The notes under the pieces: model-generated
The model's input: only the letters and a program-made list of their open reading frames with translations
The model's database searches: none
What the model was told of the DNA's origin: nothing
Shown here: positions 37,300 through 45,368 of the stretch, one piece after another
Layout: every line of letters begins with the position of its first letter
How positions within the stretch are numbered: the first letter of the stretch is position 1
Assembly: GCA_963736425.1 (NCBI GenBank)
Contig: CAVTOX010000014.1
Coordinates: 310,001-374,000 of the forward strand
DNA from: Prado023 sp963736425
Lineage (GTDB): Bacteria > Actinomycetota > Actinomycetes > S36-B12 > CAIYMF01
Direction: 5' to 3'
Length of the DNA: 64,000 bases
Made by a program: the position numbers and the translations under genes

Positions 37300-38202
37300 T
37301 CAGCCGGTCGGTTCGACCAAGCCAGTGCGCAGCTGAGCCAGGGACTTGGCCAGCAATCGGGAGACGTGCATCTGCGAGACGCCGATCTGCTCGGCGATCT
37401 GGGCCTGGGTCATGTTCTCGTAGAACCGCATGTGGATGATCCGCTGCTCGCGGGCCGGCAGCGTGGCCACCAGGGGGTGCAGGGTCTCGCGAGTCTCGAC
37501 CTCGCCCAGCCCGGGGTCGTCCTCGCCCAGGGTGTCGGCCAGCGAGGACCCCTCGTCCATGCCGTCCGCGGAGGAGGCATCCAGCGACAGGGTGGCGTAG
37601 GCCTGAGCCGACTCCAGCCCCTCGAGGATGTCCTCCTCACTCACGTCGAGGTGGGCGGCGAGCTCAGCAACGGTGGGCGAGCGTCCCGTCGACTGGCTGA
37701 GCTCGGCGGTGGCGCGGCCGATGGAGATCCGTAGCTCCTGGAGCCGACGTGGGACCCGGATCGCCCAGCCCTTGTCGCGGAAGTGCCGCTTGATCTCGCC
37801 CACGATCGTGGGCGTGGCGAACGTCGAGAACTCCACCCCGCGCTCGGGGTCGAAGCGGTCGACGGCCTTGATCAGGCCGATCGTGGCCACCTGGGTCAGG
37901 TCATCCAGGCTCTCGCCGCGGTCGCGGAACCGCCTCGCCAGGAAGGCCGCCAGGGGCAGGTGCATCGTCACGAGCTCGTCGCGCACCGCCGTGCGCCGGG
38001 GGTCGTCCGCGGGCAGCTCGGCGATGAGGACGATCAGCTGGCGCTCACGTGTGCGGTCCCGCGTGGACCAGCGCGGCTCGGCAGGCGTGTCGAGGGCCTC
38101 GGCCTCCGGCTCGTCCTCCGCGTCCTCAGCCGGTTCGACGGGCCCAGGGCCCGCCGGTTCAACGATGGCTGGCATCTCCGGGTCCGCAGCGCGGTCGCTC
38201 AC
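37300..38202 (-). CDS. sigF: SigF/SigB-family stress sigma factor
   Basis: 300 residues. After an acidic N-terminal extension of about 60 residues come region 2 (SLDDLTQVATIGLIKAVDRFD, FSTFATPTIVGEIKRHFRDKGW), region 3 (TGRSPTVAELAAHLDVSEED) and region 4 (YENMTQAQIAEQIGVSQMHVSRLL). In actinobacteria this family serves stationary phase, osmotic and envelope stress. GTG 38202 overlaps the stop of the anti-sigma gene (GTGA), so the pair is coupled. Which of the several paralogues of this family it equals cannot be told. Confidence 0.92.
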   Translation of the reverse strand: MSDRAADPEMPAIVEPAGPGPVEPAEDAEDEPEAEALDTPAEPRWSTRDRTRERQLIVLIAELPADDPRRTAVRDELVTMHLPLAAFLARRFRDRGESLDDLTQVATIGLIKAVDRFDPERGVEFSTFATPTIVGEIKRHFRDKGWAIRVPRRLQELRISIGRATAELSQSTGRSPTVAELAAHLDVSEEDILEGLESAQAYATLSLDASSADGMDEGSSLADTLGEDDPGLGEVETRETLHPLVATLPAREQRIIHMRFYENMTQAQIAEQIGVSQMHVSRLLAKSLAQLRTGLVEPTG

Positions 38203-38591
38203 GGCCTGACCGCCTCGGAGCGGTGCACGGCCAGCGAGATGGTGAGGCTCCTGTCCGCGGACACGGTCGCGACGACCTCGTCGACCAGCGCGGTCAGGAC
38301 CGTCCAGGTGAAGCTGTCGCGCTCCAGGGACCGGCCGTGCACCGTGGGCGCGGTCATCTCCACGCGCATCCCGTCGGGTGCGTCCGGGGTGAACCGGACG
38401 TCGAGGCTGGTGTCCGGTGGGGCGTCGCTGAGCAGCAGTGCGGCCGCTTCATCCACCGCCAGCTTCACGTCCTCGATCCGATCGATGGTGAAGTCCAGGC
38501 GTGCGCACATGGCCGAGACGGCAGCGCGGATGAGCACCACGAACGGGCTGCTCGCAGGAACCCGCAAGGTCACGGTCGGATCGATGTCCAC
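38199..38591 (-). CDS. rsbW: RsbW-type anti-sigma factor kinase
   Basis: 130 residues, GHKL ATPase fold. The N box DVKLAVDEAAALLL is clear; the later G boxes are weak, as is common in actinobacterial RsbW/UsfX. It should bind and silence the sigma factor encoded next to it and be released by an anti-anti-sigma protein, none of which is in the window. GTG 38591 is placed eight bases after TAACGT on the minus strand. Confidence 0.85.
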   Translation of the reverse strand: MDIDPTVTLRVPASSPFVVLIRAAVSAMCARLDFTIDRIEDVKLAVDEAAALLLSDAPPDTSLDVRFTPDAPDGMRVEMTAPTVHGRSLERDSFTWTVLTALVDEVVATVSADRSLTISLAVHRSEAVRP

Positions 38592-38599
38592 GGGTGGTC

Positions 38600-38605
38600 A
38601 CGTTA
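38600..38605 (-). promoter_or_regulatory. candidate -10 of the rsbW-sigF operon
   Basis: On the minus strand TAACGT (38605-38600) is followed by eight bases and GTG 38591. No SigF-type GTTT-N15-GGGTAT promoter was found here, so autoregulation is not evident. Confidence 0.45.
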
Positions 38606-38651
38606 GCCGATGGCGGGCACAGAGGGTGGCCGGATCGTCACGGGCACGGCT

Positions 38652-39275
38652 TCAGCCTCGGTGGGCGCGCTCGGCCAGGCGCTCGAGGTGCGTGCCGGTG
38701 ATCCGGTGGACCGTCCACTCATCCATCGACTGGGCCCCGAGCGCGCGATAGAAGTCGATGGCCGGGGTGTTCCAGTCCAGGACCCACCACTCGAGGCGCG
38801 CGTAGCCGCGGTCGATGCAGATCCGCGCCAGCTCGGCCATCAGGGCCTGGCCAAGGCCGAAGCCGCGGAAGGCGGGTCGGACATAGAGGTCCTCGAGGTA
38901 GATCCCGTGCTGACCCCGCCAGGTCGAGGCATTGAGGAACCACAGGGCCATGCCCGCCAGGGCAGGGCCGTCCGCGTCCGGCGTTGGCGCCTGGGCCACG
39001 TGGCAGTAGGCGGCCGGTGCCCCGCTGGGCGTGTTGCTGCCGAACAGCAGGTCGGCCAGCATCTGCTCGGTGGCCCGCACCTCGTGCGCGCTGCGCTCGT
39101 AGTCAGCGAGCTCGCGCACCATCGCCAGGATCTCCGGGATGTCCTCGGGGCGGGCAGGTCGGACCTCTGGCCGGATGGCCGGCGCCCGTGCGGCGCCGGG
39201 CTCGGAGACTGAGCCGGGGACGCCGGTGACCGCGTCGCGGCCCGGCGCCCCCGCAGGGAGCTCAGGCGAGGTCAC
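38652..39275 (-). CDS. GNAT acetyltransferase, diamine acetyltransferase-like
   Basis: 207 residues. A 40-residue low-complexity N-terminus precedes one GNAT domain. The acetyl-CoA loop is RPAFRGFGLGQALMAELA and the domain contains YLEDLYVRP and WWVLDWNTPAIDFYRALGA, as in the spermidine/spermine (SSAT-like) acetyltransferase group. Substrate inferred only from this likeness. GTG 39275 overlaps the sodN stop, so it should be translated together with nickel superoxide dismutase. A link between the two functions is not known. Confidence 0.82.
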   Translation of the reverse strand: MTSPELPAGAPGRDAVTGVPGSVSEPGAARAPAIRPEVRPARPEDIPEILAMVRELADYERSAHEVRATEQMLADLLFGSNTPSGAPAAYCHVAQAPTPDADGPALAGMALWFLNASTWRGQHGIYLEDLYVRPAFRGFGLGQALMAELARICIDRGYARLEWWVLDWNTPAIDFYRALGAQSMDEWTVHRITGTHLERLAERAHRG

Positions 39276-39670
39276 GCCGCCTTGGTCTCCCAGAAGATCT
39301 CGGCGATCTCGTCGATCTTGGCCAGCAGGGAATCAGCAACAGCGACGTCGTTCGTGCCCTTGGTGCCACCGGCGCCAGCAAGCTTGGTGGCCTCGTTGAA
39401 CAGGGTGTTCAGCTGCGGGTACTTCTCGAAGTGCGGGGCCTTGAAGTAGTCGGTCCACAGCACCCAGAGGTGGTGCTTGACCAGGTCGGAGCGCTCCTCC
39501 TTGATGGCGACGGCGCGGGACCTGAAGTCCGTGTCATCGGATGCGGCGTACTTGACCATGCAGGCCTTGACGGACTCAGCCTCGAGGCGCGCCTGGGCGG
39601 GGTCGTACACACCGCAGGGCAGGTCGCAGTGGGCGTGGACGGTGGTGCGGGGGGCGAGGAACGACAGCAT
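39272..39670 (-). CDS. sodN: nickel superoxide dismutase
   Basis: 132 residues, made as a precursor. The 13-residue leader MLSFLAPRTTVHA is removed to expose His1 of the mature enzyme, giving the nickel hook HCDLPCGVYDP with Cys2 and Cys6 as ligands. The rest (VKACMVKYA, DLVKHHLWVLWTDYFKAPH) is the four-helix body of the hexamer. It detoxifies superoxide in the cytoplasm. ATG 39670 follows AGGAGAAG; longer in-frame sequence upstream is not related. Its processing protease SodX is divergent, 158 bases away. Confidence 0.96.
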   Translation of the reverse strand: MLSFLAPRTTVHAHCDLPCGVYDPAQARLEAESVKACMVKYAASDDTDFRSRAVAIKEERSDLVKHHLWVLWTDYFKAPHFEKYPQLNTLFNEATKLAGAGGTKGTNDVAVADSLLAKIDEIAEIFWETKAA

Positions 39671-39828
39671 CTCTTCTCCTGGCTCGTGGTCTCGTGCTCG
39701 GTCGTGGGTGGCCGGTGGCCGGTCGTGCGGGCGGTGGTGCCGGGCCGCAGGGGCAGGGATCGTGCTGGATCGGAGGACCGCACAGCCGCAGCCCATCACC
39801 CCACGGGCTCGTGCGCCACACTACGCCA

Positions 39829-40128
39829 GTGCGCGGATTCTGCTACCTGGCTGTGGCCGGCCGGTCGATGGAGCCCACGCTGCATGAGGGGGACTGGATC
39901 ATCGCCCGGCGCGACGGGCGGGCGGGTGTCGGCGACGTCGTGGTCCTCGAGCACCCGGGGCGCCCCGGGATGCTGATCGTCAAGCGGGTGCAGCACGTCG
40001 ATGCTGAGGGCTACTGGGTGCTGGGCGACGCCCCCGACGCCTCCACCGACTCCCGCCAATTCGGACCCGTCGCGGAGGTGGTGGGCCGCGCACTCTGGCG
40101 AGTCCGCCCCTGGGGCCGGATCCGCTGA
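39829..40128 (+). CDS. sodX: SodX, nickel superoxide dismutase maturation protease
   Basis: 99 residues. Small S26 signal-peptidase-like protease with the Ser-Lys dyad: Ser13 in AGRSMEPTL and Lys52 in LIVKRV, and the YWVLGDAPDASTDSR box. It lacks a membrane anchor, fitting its cytoplasmic task of removing the SodN leader. GTG 39829 matches the family start (VRGFCYLAVAGRSM). In many actinobacteria sodX directly follows sodN; here the two are divergent and share an upstream region. Confidence 0.92.
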   Translation: MRGFCYLAVAGRSMEPTLHEGDWIIARRDGRAGVGDVVVLEHPGRPGMLIVKRVQHVDAEGYWVLGDAPDASTDSRQFGPVAEVVGRALWRVRPWGRIR

Positions 40129-40150
40129 CCCCCACCCCGCCCACGCTCGT

Positions 40151-40216
40151 ACGCCCGGTGATCCATTCGGGTTGGCGACTCTCTAGCGTTGCGAACCTGC
40201 ATGGATCACCGGGCGT
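40151..40216. repeat. 66-base near-complete palindrome between convergent genes
   Basis: CGCCCGGTGATCCAT at 40152-40166 is perfectly matched by ATGGATCACCGGGCG at 40201-40215, with one more A-T pair outside. The inner 34 bases continue to pair (for example GGGTT with GAACC and CTCTC with its partner region) down to a two-base loop with few mismatches. It lies between sodX and the opposed oxidoreductase gene. It may terminate both, or be a small palindromic repeat element. Confidence 0.75.
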
Positions 40217-40244
40217 GGGGGGCGCAGGACGGGGCGGGTGCTGG

Positions 40245-41207
40245 TCAGGGGGTGAGGACGATCTTGCCGAACAGGTCCCCGGACGCGATGTGGCGCAGGG
40301 CCTCGTCGGCCGACGCCAGCGGCAGGACGTGGTCGATCAACGGGCGCACGCCGGTTGCCTGGCACATCGCCACGAGCCGTTCGAGCTCGTCGCGGGTGCC
40401 CATGGTCGACCCGACCACCGAGAGTTGGAGGAAGAAGACCCGCGACAGGTCCGCGGGCGGTTGCGAGCCGGAGGTCGCCCCGGCGATGACCACGCGTCCG
40501 CCGGGCTTCAGCGATCGCAATGAATGCGCCCACGTGGCGGCGCCGACCGTCTCCATCACGACGTCGACCTTCTCCGGCAGCCGTGCCCCGGACGCGAACG
40601 CCTCGTGCGCCCCGAGCTCGACCGCGCGCGCGCCCTTCGCCTCGTCGCGGGAGGTCACCCACACCCGGAACCCCGCCTGGCGGGCCAGCATGATCAGGGC
40701 GGTGGACACCCCACCGCCGGCACCTTGGATGAGCACGGTCTGCCCGGGCACCAGCCCGGAGCGCGTGAACAGCATCCGGTAGGCGGTCAACCACGCGGTC
40801 GGCAGGCACGCAGCCTGCTCCCAGGTCAACGAGGCCGGCTTGGGGATGAGGTTGCGCGCCGGTACGGCCACGCGCTCGGCGAACGTGCCCTGGTGCTTCT
40901 CGGACAGCAGAGAGCGGCCCGGGTCGATGGTCTCGTCGGTGTACCCGCCGTCGGTGATGACCCCGTGGACGATCACCTCGTTGCCGTCCTGATCGACTCC
41001 AGCAGCGTCGCAGCCCAGGATCATCGGAAGCCGCTCCGCGCTCAGTCCGACGCCCTTGAGGGTCCAGAGGTCATGGTGGTTGACGCTGGTCGCCCGCACA
41101 TCGACCACCACCCAACCGTCCGGGACGACCGGCTCGGGGTGATCGCCCATGCGCAACCCGCTCAGGGGATCATCCGGGCTGAAGGTGACTGCGCTCGCGG
41201 CGAACAT
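40245..41207 (-). CDS. zinc-binding-type/quinone oxidoreductase of the MDR superfamily
   Basis: 320 residues. GroES-like N-terminal domain (VVVDVRATSVNHHDLWTLKGVG) and a Rossmann domain with the nucleotide loop LIQGAGGGVSTALIMLARQAG and a second segment KPGGRVVIAGATSG. The structural-zinc cysteines of alcohol dehydrogenases are absent, so it is closer to quinone oxidoreductases using NADPH. Substrate unknown. ATG 41207 is preceded by CAGGAT at seven bases. It diverges from kgd. Confidence 0.87.
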   Translation of the reverse strand: MFAASAVTFSPDDPLSGLRMGDHPEPVVPDGWVVVDVRATSVNHHDLWTLKGVGLSAERLPMILGCDAAGVDQDGNEVIVHGVITDGGYTDETIDPGRSLLSEKHQGTFAERVAVPARNLIPKPASLTWEQAACLPTAWLTAYRMLFTRSGLVPGQTVLIQGAGGGVSTALIMLARQAGFRVWVTSRDEAKGARAVELGAHEAFASGARLPEKVDVVMETVGAATWAHSLRSLKPGGRVVIAGATSGSQPPADLSRVFFLQLSVVGSTMGTRDELERLVAMCQATGVRPLIDHVLPLASADEALRHIASGDLFGKIVLTP

Positions 41208-41246
41208 GCCCCCGATCCTGCCAGAGTCGCGCGGGGGGTCGAGGAG

Positions 41247-41252
41247 TAGCCT
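41247..41252 (+). promoter_or_regulatory. candidate -10 of kgd
   Basis: TAGCCT lies 69 bases before the kgd GTG and would give a leader of about 60 bases. It is divergent to the oxidoreductase promoter, about 27 bases away. Confidence 0.35.
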
Positions 41253-41321
41253 TGACCTGTGTGCGGGCACGGCGTGATCGGCCGCCCGGCGGAGTCCCTG
41301 ATCGTCGAGAGGTAGCTGGTC

Positions 41322-44300
41322 GTGGCCAATGATGCGGGATCCCGGATGGTGGCGTTCGGGACCAACGAGTGGCTCGTCGACGAGATCTACCAGCAGTACC
41401 TGAAGGACCCGCAGAGCGTGGACCGCGCGTGGTGGGACTTCTTCGCCGACTACCGGCCCGGAGAGACCTCGACCCTGCCCTCTCCGACGGCGGGCATGGT
41501 TCCCGATGCTGACGCGGCCTCAGCGAGTCGGCCGATCGGAGCGCCGCTGATCGTGGTCGAGGGCTCGGCCCCAGTCCCGGTCCAGACCACCGCGCCCGCG
41601 ACGACCACAGACGCGCCACCAGCGGGGCAAGCCCCCCCGGCCACCACCCCTGAGCGTCCCCACGGTGTCATGCCCGAGCTGGCGCACAACGTGCCGGCGT
41701 ACGAGGTTGAGGCCCCGGCGTCAGCCATGGATCAGGTGGCCCCGCAGGTGGGCCTGTCCTCGATCCCCACCGGGCCCACCGGTGCGGACGCGATCGATCC
41801 CACACCACGGGTCCTGCGCGGCCCGTCGGCACGGGTCGTGGTCAACATGGAGGCCAGCCTCGAGGTCCCGACGGCCACGTCGGTCCGCGCGCTGCCGGCC
41901 AAGCTGCTCATCGACAACAGGCACATCATCAACAACCAGCTGGCCCGGGGTCGTGGCGGAAAGGTCTCCTTCACCCACCTGATCGGCTACGCGGTCGTGC
42001 GGGCGCTGTCCGACATGCCGGAGATGAACGTCGGCTTCACCAGGGTCGATGGGAAGCCGGCAGTCATCGCCCACCCGGCGGTCAACCTCGGCCTCGCGAT
42101 CGACATCGCCAAGCCGGACGGGACCCGCCAGCTGCTCGTGCCGTGCATCAAGGGCGCAGAGCAGGTGGACTTCGCGGCGTTCTGGGCCAACTACGAGGAG
42201 CTGGTCCGCAAGGCGCGCACGGGGGCCCTGAACGCCGACGACTTCGCCGGGACGACCGCGACGCTGACCAACCCCGGCACCATCGGCACTGTCAGCTCGG
42301 TGCCCCGCCTCATGTCCGGCCAGGGGCTGATCGTGGGCGTCGGCTCGCTGGACTACCCGGCTGAGTGGCAGGGTGCGGCTGAGGAGACCCTGGCGCGCGC
42401 CGGGGTGAGCAAGATCCTGACATTGACCTCGACGTACGACCACCGGATCATCCAGGGGGCGCAGTCAGGGGACTTCCTGCGCCGCGTGCACCAGCTGCTG
42501 CTCGGCGAGCACGGCTTCTACGACGAGATCTTCACCTCCCTGCGCATCCCGTACGAGCCGATCCGCTGGGCCACGGACATCGCGACCAGCCACGACTCCG
42601 ACCTGAACAAGACCGCGCGCGTCCAGGAGCTCATCCACGCCTACCGCGTGCGCGGACACCTGATGGCCGACATCGACCCGCTGGACTACAAGCAGCGCAA
42701 GCACCCGGACCTCGATGTCGCCGCCCACGGGTTGACCCTGTGGGACCTCGACCGCGAGTTCGCCGTCGCGGGCTTCGTCGGGGAGCAGTTCATGACCCTG
42801 CGCGAGGTCCTCAAGGTGCTGCGTGACGCATACTGCCGCACGGTCGGCATCGAGTACATGCACATGCAGGACCCCGACCAGCGCCAGTGGATCCAGCAGG
42901 GGATCGAATCGGCGCCGGACAAGCCCGAGCGCTCCGAGCAGCTTCGCATCCTGCGCACGCTCAACGCCGCGGAGGCGTTCGAGACGTTCCTGCAGACCAA
43001 GTACGTCGGGCAGAAGCGCTTCTCCCTCGAGGGCGGGGAGTCGGTGATCCCGCTGGTGGACGCCGTGTTGTCCGCCGCGGCCGGCGACAACCTCGACGAG
43101 GTCTGCATCGGGATGCCGCACCGCGGGCGGCTGAACATGCTGGCCAACATCGCCGGCAAGTCCTACTCCCGGATCTTCAACGAGTTCGAGGGCAACTACG
43201 GCGTCGAGAGCGTCCAGGGCTCAGGTGACGTCAAGTACCACCTGGGCACGGAGGGGACCTTCACCGCCGGGGACGGCTCCGAGGTCAAGGTCTACCTGGC
43301 GGCCAACCCGAGCCACCTCGAGGCCGTCAACCCGGTGCTCGAGGGCATCGTGCGGGCCAAGCAGGACCAGAACGAGCCGGATCGCAAGTACGCCGTGCTG
43401 CCGCTGCTGATGCATGGGGATGCGGCCTTCGCCGGCCAGGGCGTGGTCGCCGAGACGCTGAACCTCAGCCAGCTGCAGGGGTACCGCACCGGCGGCACGA
43501 TCCACGTGATCGTGAACAACCAGGTCGGCTTCACGACCTCGCCGAAGTACAGCCGCTCGACGGTGTACTGCACCGACGTCGCGCGGATGATCCAGGCGCC
43601 GATCTTCCACGTGAACGGCGACGACCCCGAGGCGGTCGTGCGGGTGGCCCGGATGGCCTACGAGTTCCGCCAGGCGTTCGCCAAGGATGTCGTGATCGAC
43701 ATGATCTGCTACCGGCGCCGCGGGCACAACGAGGCCGACGACCCGTCGCTGACCCAGCCGACGATGTACGCGGTCATCGACGCCAAGCGCTCGGTCCGCA
43801 AGCTCTACACCGAGGGCCTGATCGGTCGCGGGGACATCAGCGTGGAGGAGGCCGAGGACGCGCTGCGCGACTTCCAGGAGCGCCTCGAGCGGGTGTTCCA
43901 GGAGACCCGCAGCGCCGGCGACGAGCAGTTCAACGCGAACTCGGCGGAGGTGATCTCCACCGGGCGGAAGGAGCTCACGCCGCAGACGCCGGCCTGGGAT
44001 GTCGACACCTCGATCAGCCAGGAGGTCGTCGACCTCGTCGTGCGCAGTCAGATCGACCTGCCAGAGGGCTTCGTGGCCCACCCGCGGTTGGTTCCACAGC
44101 TGCGCCGGCGCGCCGAGATGGTGGCCTCCGACACGATCGACTGGGGGATGGGCGAGGCCCTGGCGATCGGCTCGCTGGTCAATGAGGGCAAGTGGGTCCG
44201 TCTCGCCGGCCAGGACTCCCGGCGTGGGACGTTCGGCCACCGGCATGCGGTCATCGTCGATGCCCGAACGGGCTGGCAGTACAAGCCGCTCAAGCAGTGC

Positions 44301-45164
44301 TACAACCATGGCGGGAAGCTCTTCGTCTACGACTCGCTGCTCAGCGAGTTCGCCGCGGTGGGCTTCGAGTACGGCTACAGCGTCGCGCGCCCGGATGCGC
44401 TGGTCATGTGGGAGGCGCAGTTCGGCGACTTCGTCAACGGCGCCCAGACCATCACCGACGAGTTCCTGACCTCAGCCGAGCAGAAGTGGGCGCAGCGCTC
44501 GTCGCTGGTGCTGCTGCTCCCGCACGGCTACGAGGGCCAGGGCCCGGACCACTCCTCGGCGCGCATCGAGAGGTTCCTGGCGATGTGCGCCCAGGACAAC
44601 ATGACGGTCGCCCAGCCGACCACCCCCGCGTCGTACTTCCACCTGCTGCGCTGGCAGGTGCACTCGCGGCTGACCCGGCCGATGGTCGTGTTCACCCCGA
44701 AGTCGCTGCTGCGCGCGAAGGTCTCGACGTCGCTGACCCGCGACTTCACCGAGGGGTACTTCCGCGCCGTCCTCGACGATCGTGGGATCACCCAGGAGCG
44801 CATCGACCCGGCCGGGATCCGGCGCGTCCTGCTCTGCTCGGGCAAGATCGGGTACGACCTGATGGCCGAGCGCGACAAGCGCGAGCGCACCGACGTGGCC
44901 GTTCTGAGGATGGAGCGGATGTACCCGCTGCCGCACCGCACCCTCGTCGAGATGCTCGACCGCTTCGGCGACGCCGAGATCATGTGGGTCCAGGACGAGC
45001 CGGAGAACATGGGCCCGTGGCCGTTCATGAACCAGCACCTTCCCCGGGCGATCATGCGGACCGTGACGGGGGTCACCCGGGATGCGAGCTCGTCGCCGTC
45101 GGTGGGGTCGCTGCACCGCCATGAGGAGGAGCAGCGCGCGCTCATGGACCGGGCCTTCGAGTAG
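41322..45164 (+). CDS. kgd: multifunctional 2-oxoglutarate decarboxylase/dehydrogenase E1-E2 (Kgd)
   Basis: 1280 residues. The actinobacterial fusion replaces separate E1 and E2 of 2-oxoglutarate dehydrogenase. Order: E1 N-terminal helix (WLVDEIYQQYLKDPQSVD, residues 9-26); a Pro/Ala-rich linker to about 160; a lipoyl-less E2 succinyltransferase domain with catalytic STYDHRIIQG near residues 371-380; then the full thiamine diphosphate E1 with HGDAAFAGQG near 697 and VNNQVGFTT. Converts 2-oxoglutarate to succinyl-CoA in the TCA cycle together with lipoylated E2p and Lpd, and can release succinic semialdehyde. In relatives it is inhibited by the FHA protein GarA/OdhI, absent here. Start GTG 41322, with a weak GAGAGG upstream. 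Confidence 0.97.
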   Translation: MANDAGSRMVAFGTNEWLVDEIYQQYLKDPQSVDRAWWDFFADYRPGETSTLPSPTAGMVPDADAASASRPIGAPLIVVEGSAPVPVQTTAPATTTDAPPAGQAPPATTPERPHGVMPELAHNVPAYEVEAPASAMDQVAPQVGLSSIPTGPTGADAIDPTPRVLRGPSARVVVNMEASLEVPTATSVRALPAKLLIDNRHIINNQLARGRGGKVSFTHLIGYAVVRALSDMPEMNVGFTRVDGKPAVIAHPAVNLGLAIDIAKPDGTRQLLVPCIKGAEQVDFAAFWANYEELVRKARTGALNADDFAGTTATLTNPGTIGTVSSVPRLMSGQGLIVGVGSLDYPAEWQGAAEETLARAGVSKILTLTSTYDHRIIQGAQSGDFLRRVHQLLLGEHGFYDEIFTSLRIPYEPIRWATDIATSHDSDLNKTARVQELIHAYRVRGHLMADIDPLDYKQRKHPDLDVAAHGLTLWDLDREFAVAGFVGEQFMTLREVLKVLRDAYCRTVGIEYMHMQDPDQRQWIQQGIESAPDKPERSEQLRILRTLNAAEAFETFLQTKYVGQKRFSLEGGESVIPLVDAVLSAAAGDNLDEVCIGMPHRGRLNMLANIAGKSYSRIFNEFEGNYGVESVQGSGDVKYHLGTEGTFTAGDGSEVKVYLAANPSHLEAVNPVLEGIVRAKQDQNEPDRKYAVLPLLMHGDAAFAGQGVVAETLNLSQLQGYRTGGTIHVIVNNQVGFTTSPKYSRSTVYCTDVARMIQAPIFHVNGDDPEAVVRVARMAYEFRQAFAKDVVIDMICYRRRGHNEADDPSLTQPTMYAVIDAKRSVRKLYTEGLIGRGDISVEEAEDALRDFQERLERVFQETRSAGDEQFNANSAEVISTGRKELTPQTPAWDVDTSISQEVVDLVVRSQIDLPEGFVAHPRLVPQLRRRAEMVASDTIDWGMGEALAIGSLVNEGKWVRLAGQDSRRGTFGHRHAVIVDARTGWQYKPLKQCYNHGGKLFVYDSLLSEFAAVGFEYGYSVARPDALVMWEAQFGDFVNGAQTITDEFLTSAEQKWAQRSSLVLLLPHGYEGQGPDHSSARIERFLAMCAQDNMTVAQPTTPASYFHLLRWQVHSRLTRPMVVFTPKSLLRAKVSTSLTRDFTEGYFRAVLDDRGITQERIDPAGIRRVLLCSGKIGYDLMAERDKRERTDVAVLRMERMYPLPHRTLVEMLDRFGDAEIMWVQDEPENMGPWPFMNQHLPRAIMRTVTGVTRDASSSPSVGSLHRHEEEQRALMDRAFE

Positions 45165-45173
45165 GGGAGGGGC

Positions 45174-45344
45174 GTGTACGACACCGATCGTGGCATCGAG
45201 GAGCTCGTCCGGCGCCGGGGTGACGAGGAGGTCACCCTCGAGTGGCTGGCCGGGCAGCTGGTCACGTTCGTCGACCTGCACCCGGAGTTCGAGGTGCCGG
45301 TCGAGCGGCTGGCCAGTTGGCTGGCCCGCGACGACGACGACTGA
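45174..45344 (+). CDS. 56-residue DUF6104-like protein downstream of kgd
   Basis: Begins MYDTDRGIEELVRRRGDE and contains VTLEWLAGQLVTFVDLHPEF, with an acidic end (ARDDDD). It resembles the small family annotated DUF6104, which I recall from Streptomyces downstream of kgd; no search was possible. GTG 45174 follows a strong GGGGAGG (45164-45170) that overlaps the kgd stop, so it is co-transcribed. No domain or function is known; a role with the oxoglutarate dehydrogenase complex is a guess from position. Confidence 0.72.
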   Translation: MYDTDRGIEELVRRRGDEEVTLEWLAGQLVTFVDLHPEFEVPVERLASWLARDDDD

Positions 45345-45368
45345 CGCAGCCGCCGGTGGCCGGTGGGA

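Noticed and set aside
39671..39799. Longer SodN precursor starting at 39799
   Set aside because: The extra residues are low-complexity; the known short leader ending before His-Cys-Asp begins at ATG 39670 with a ribosome binding site.
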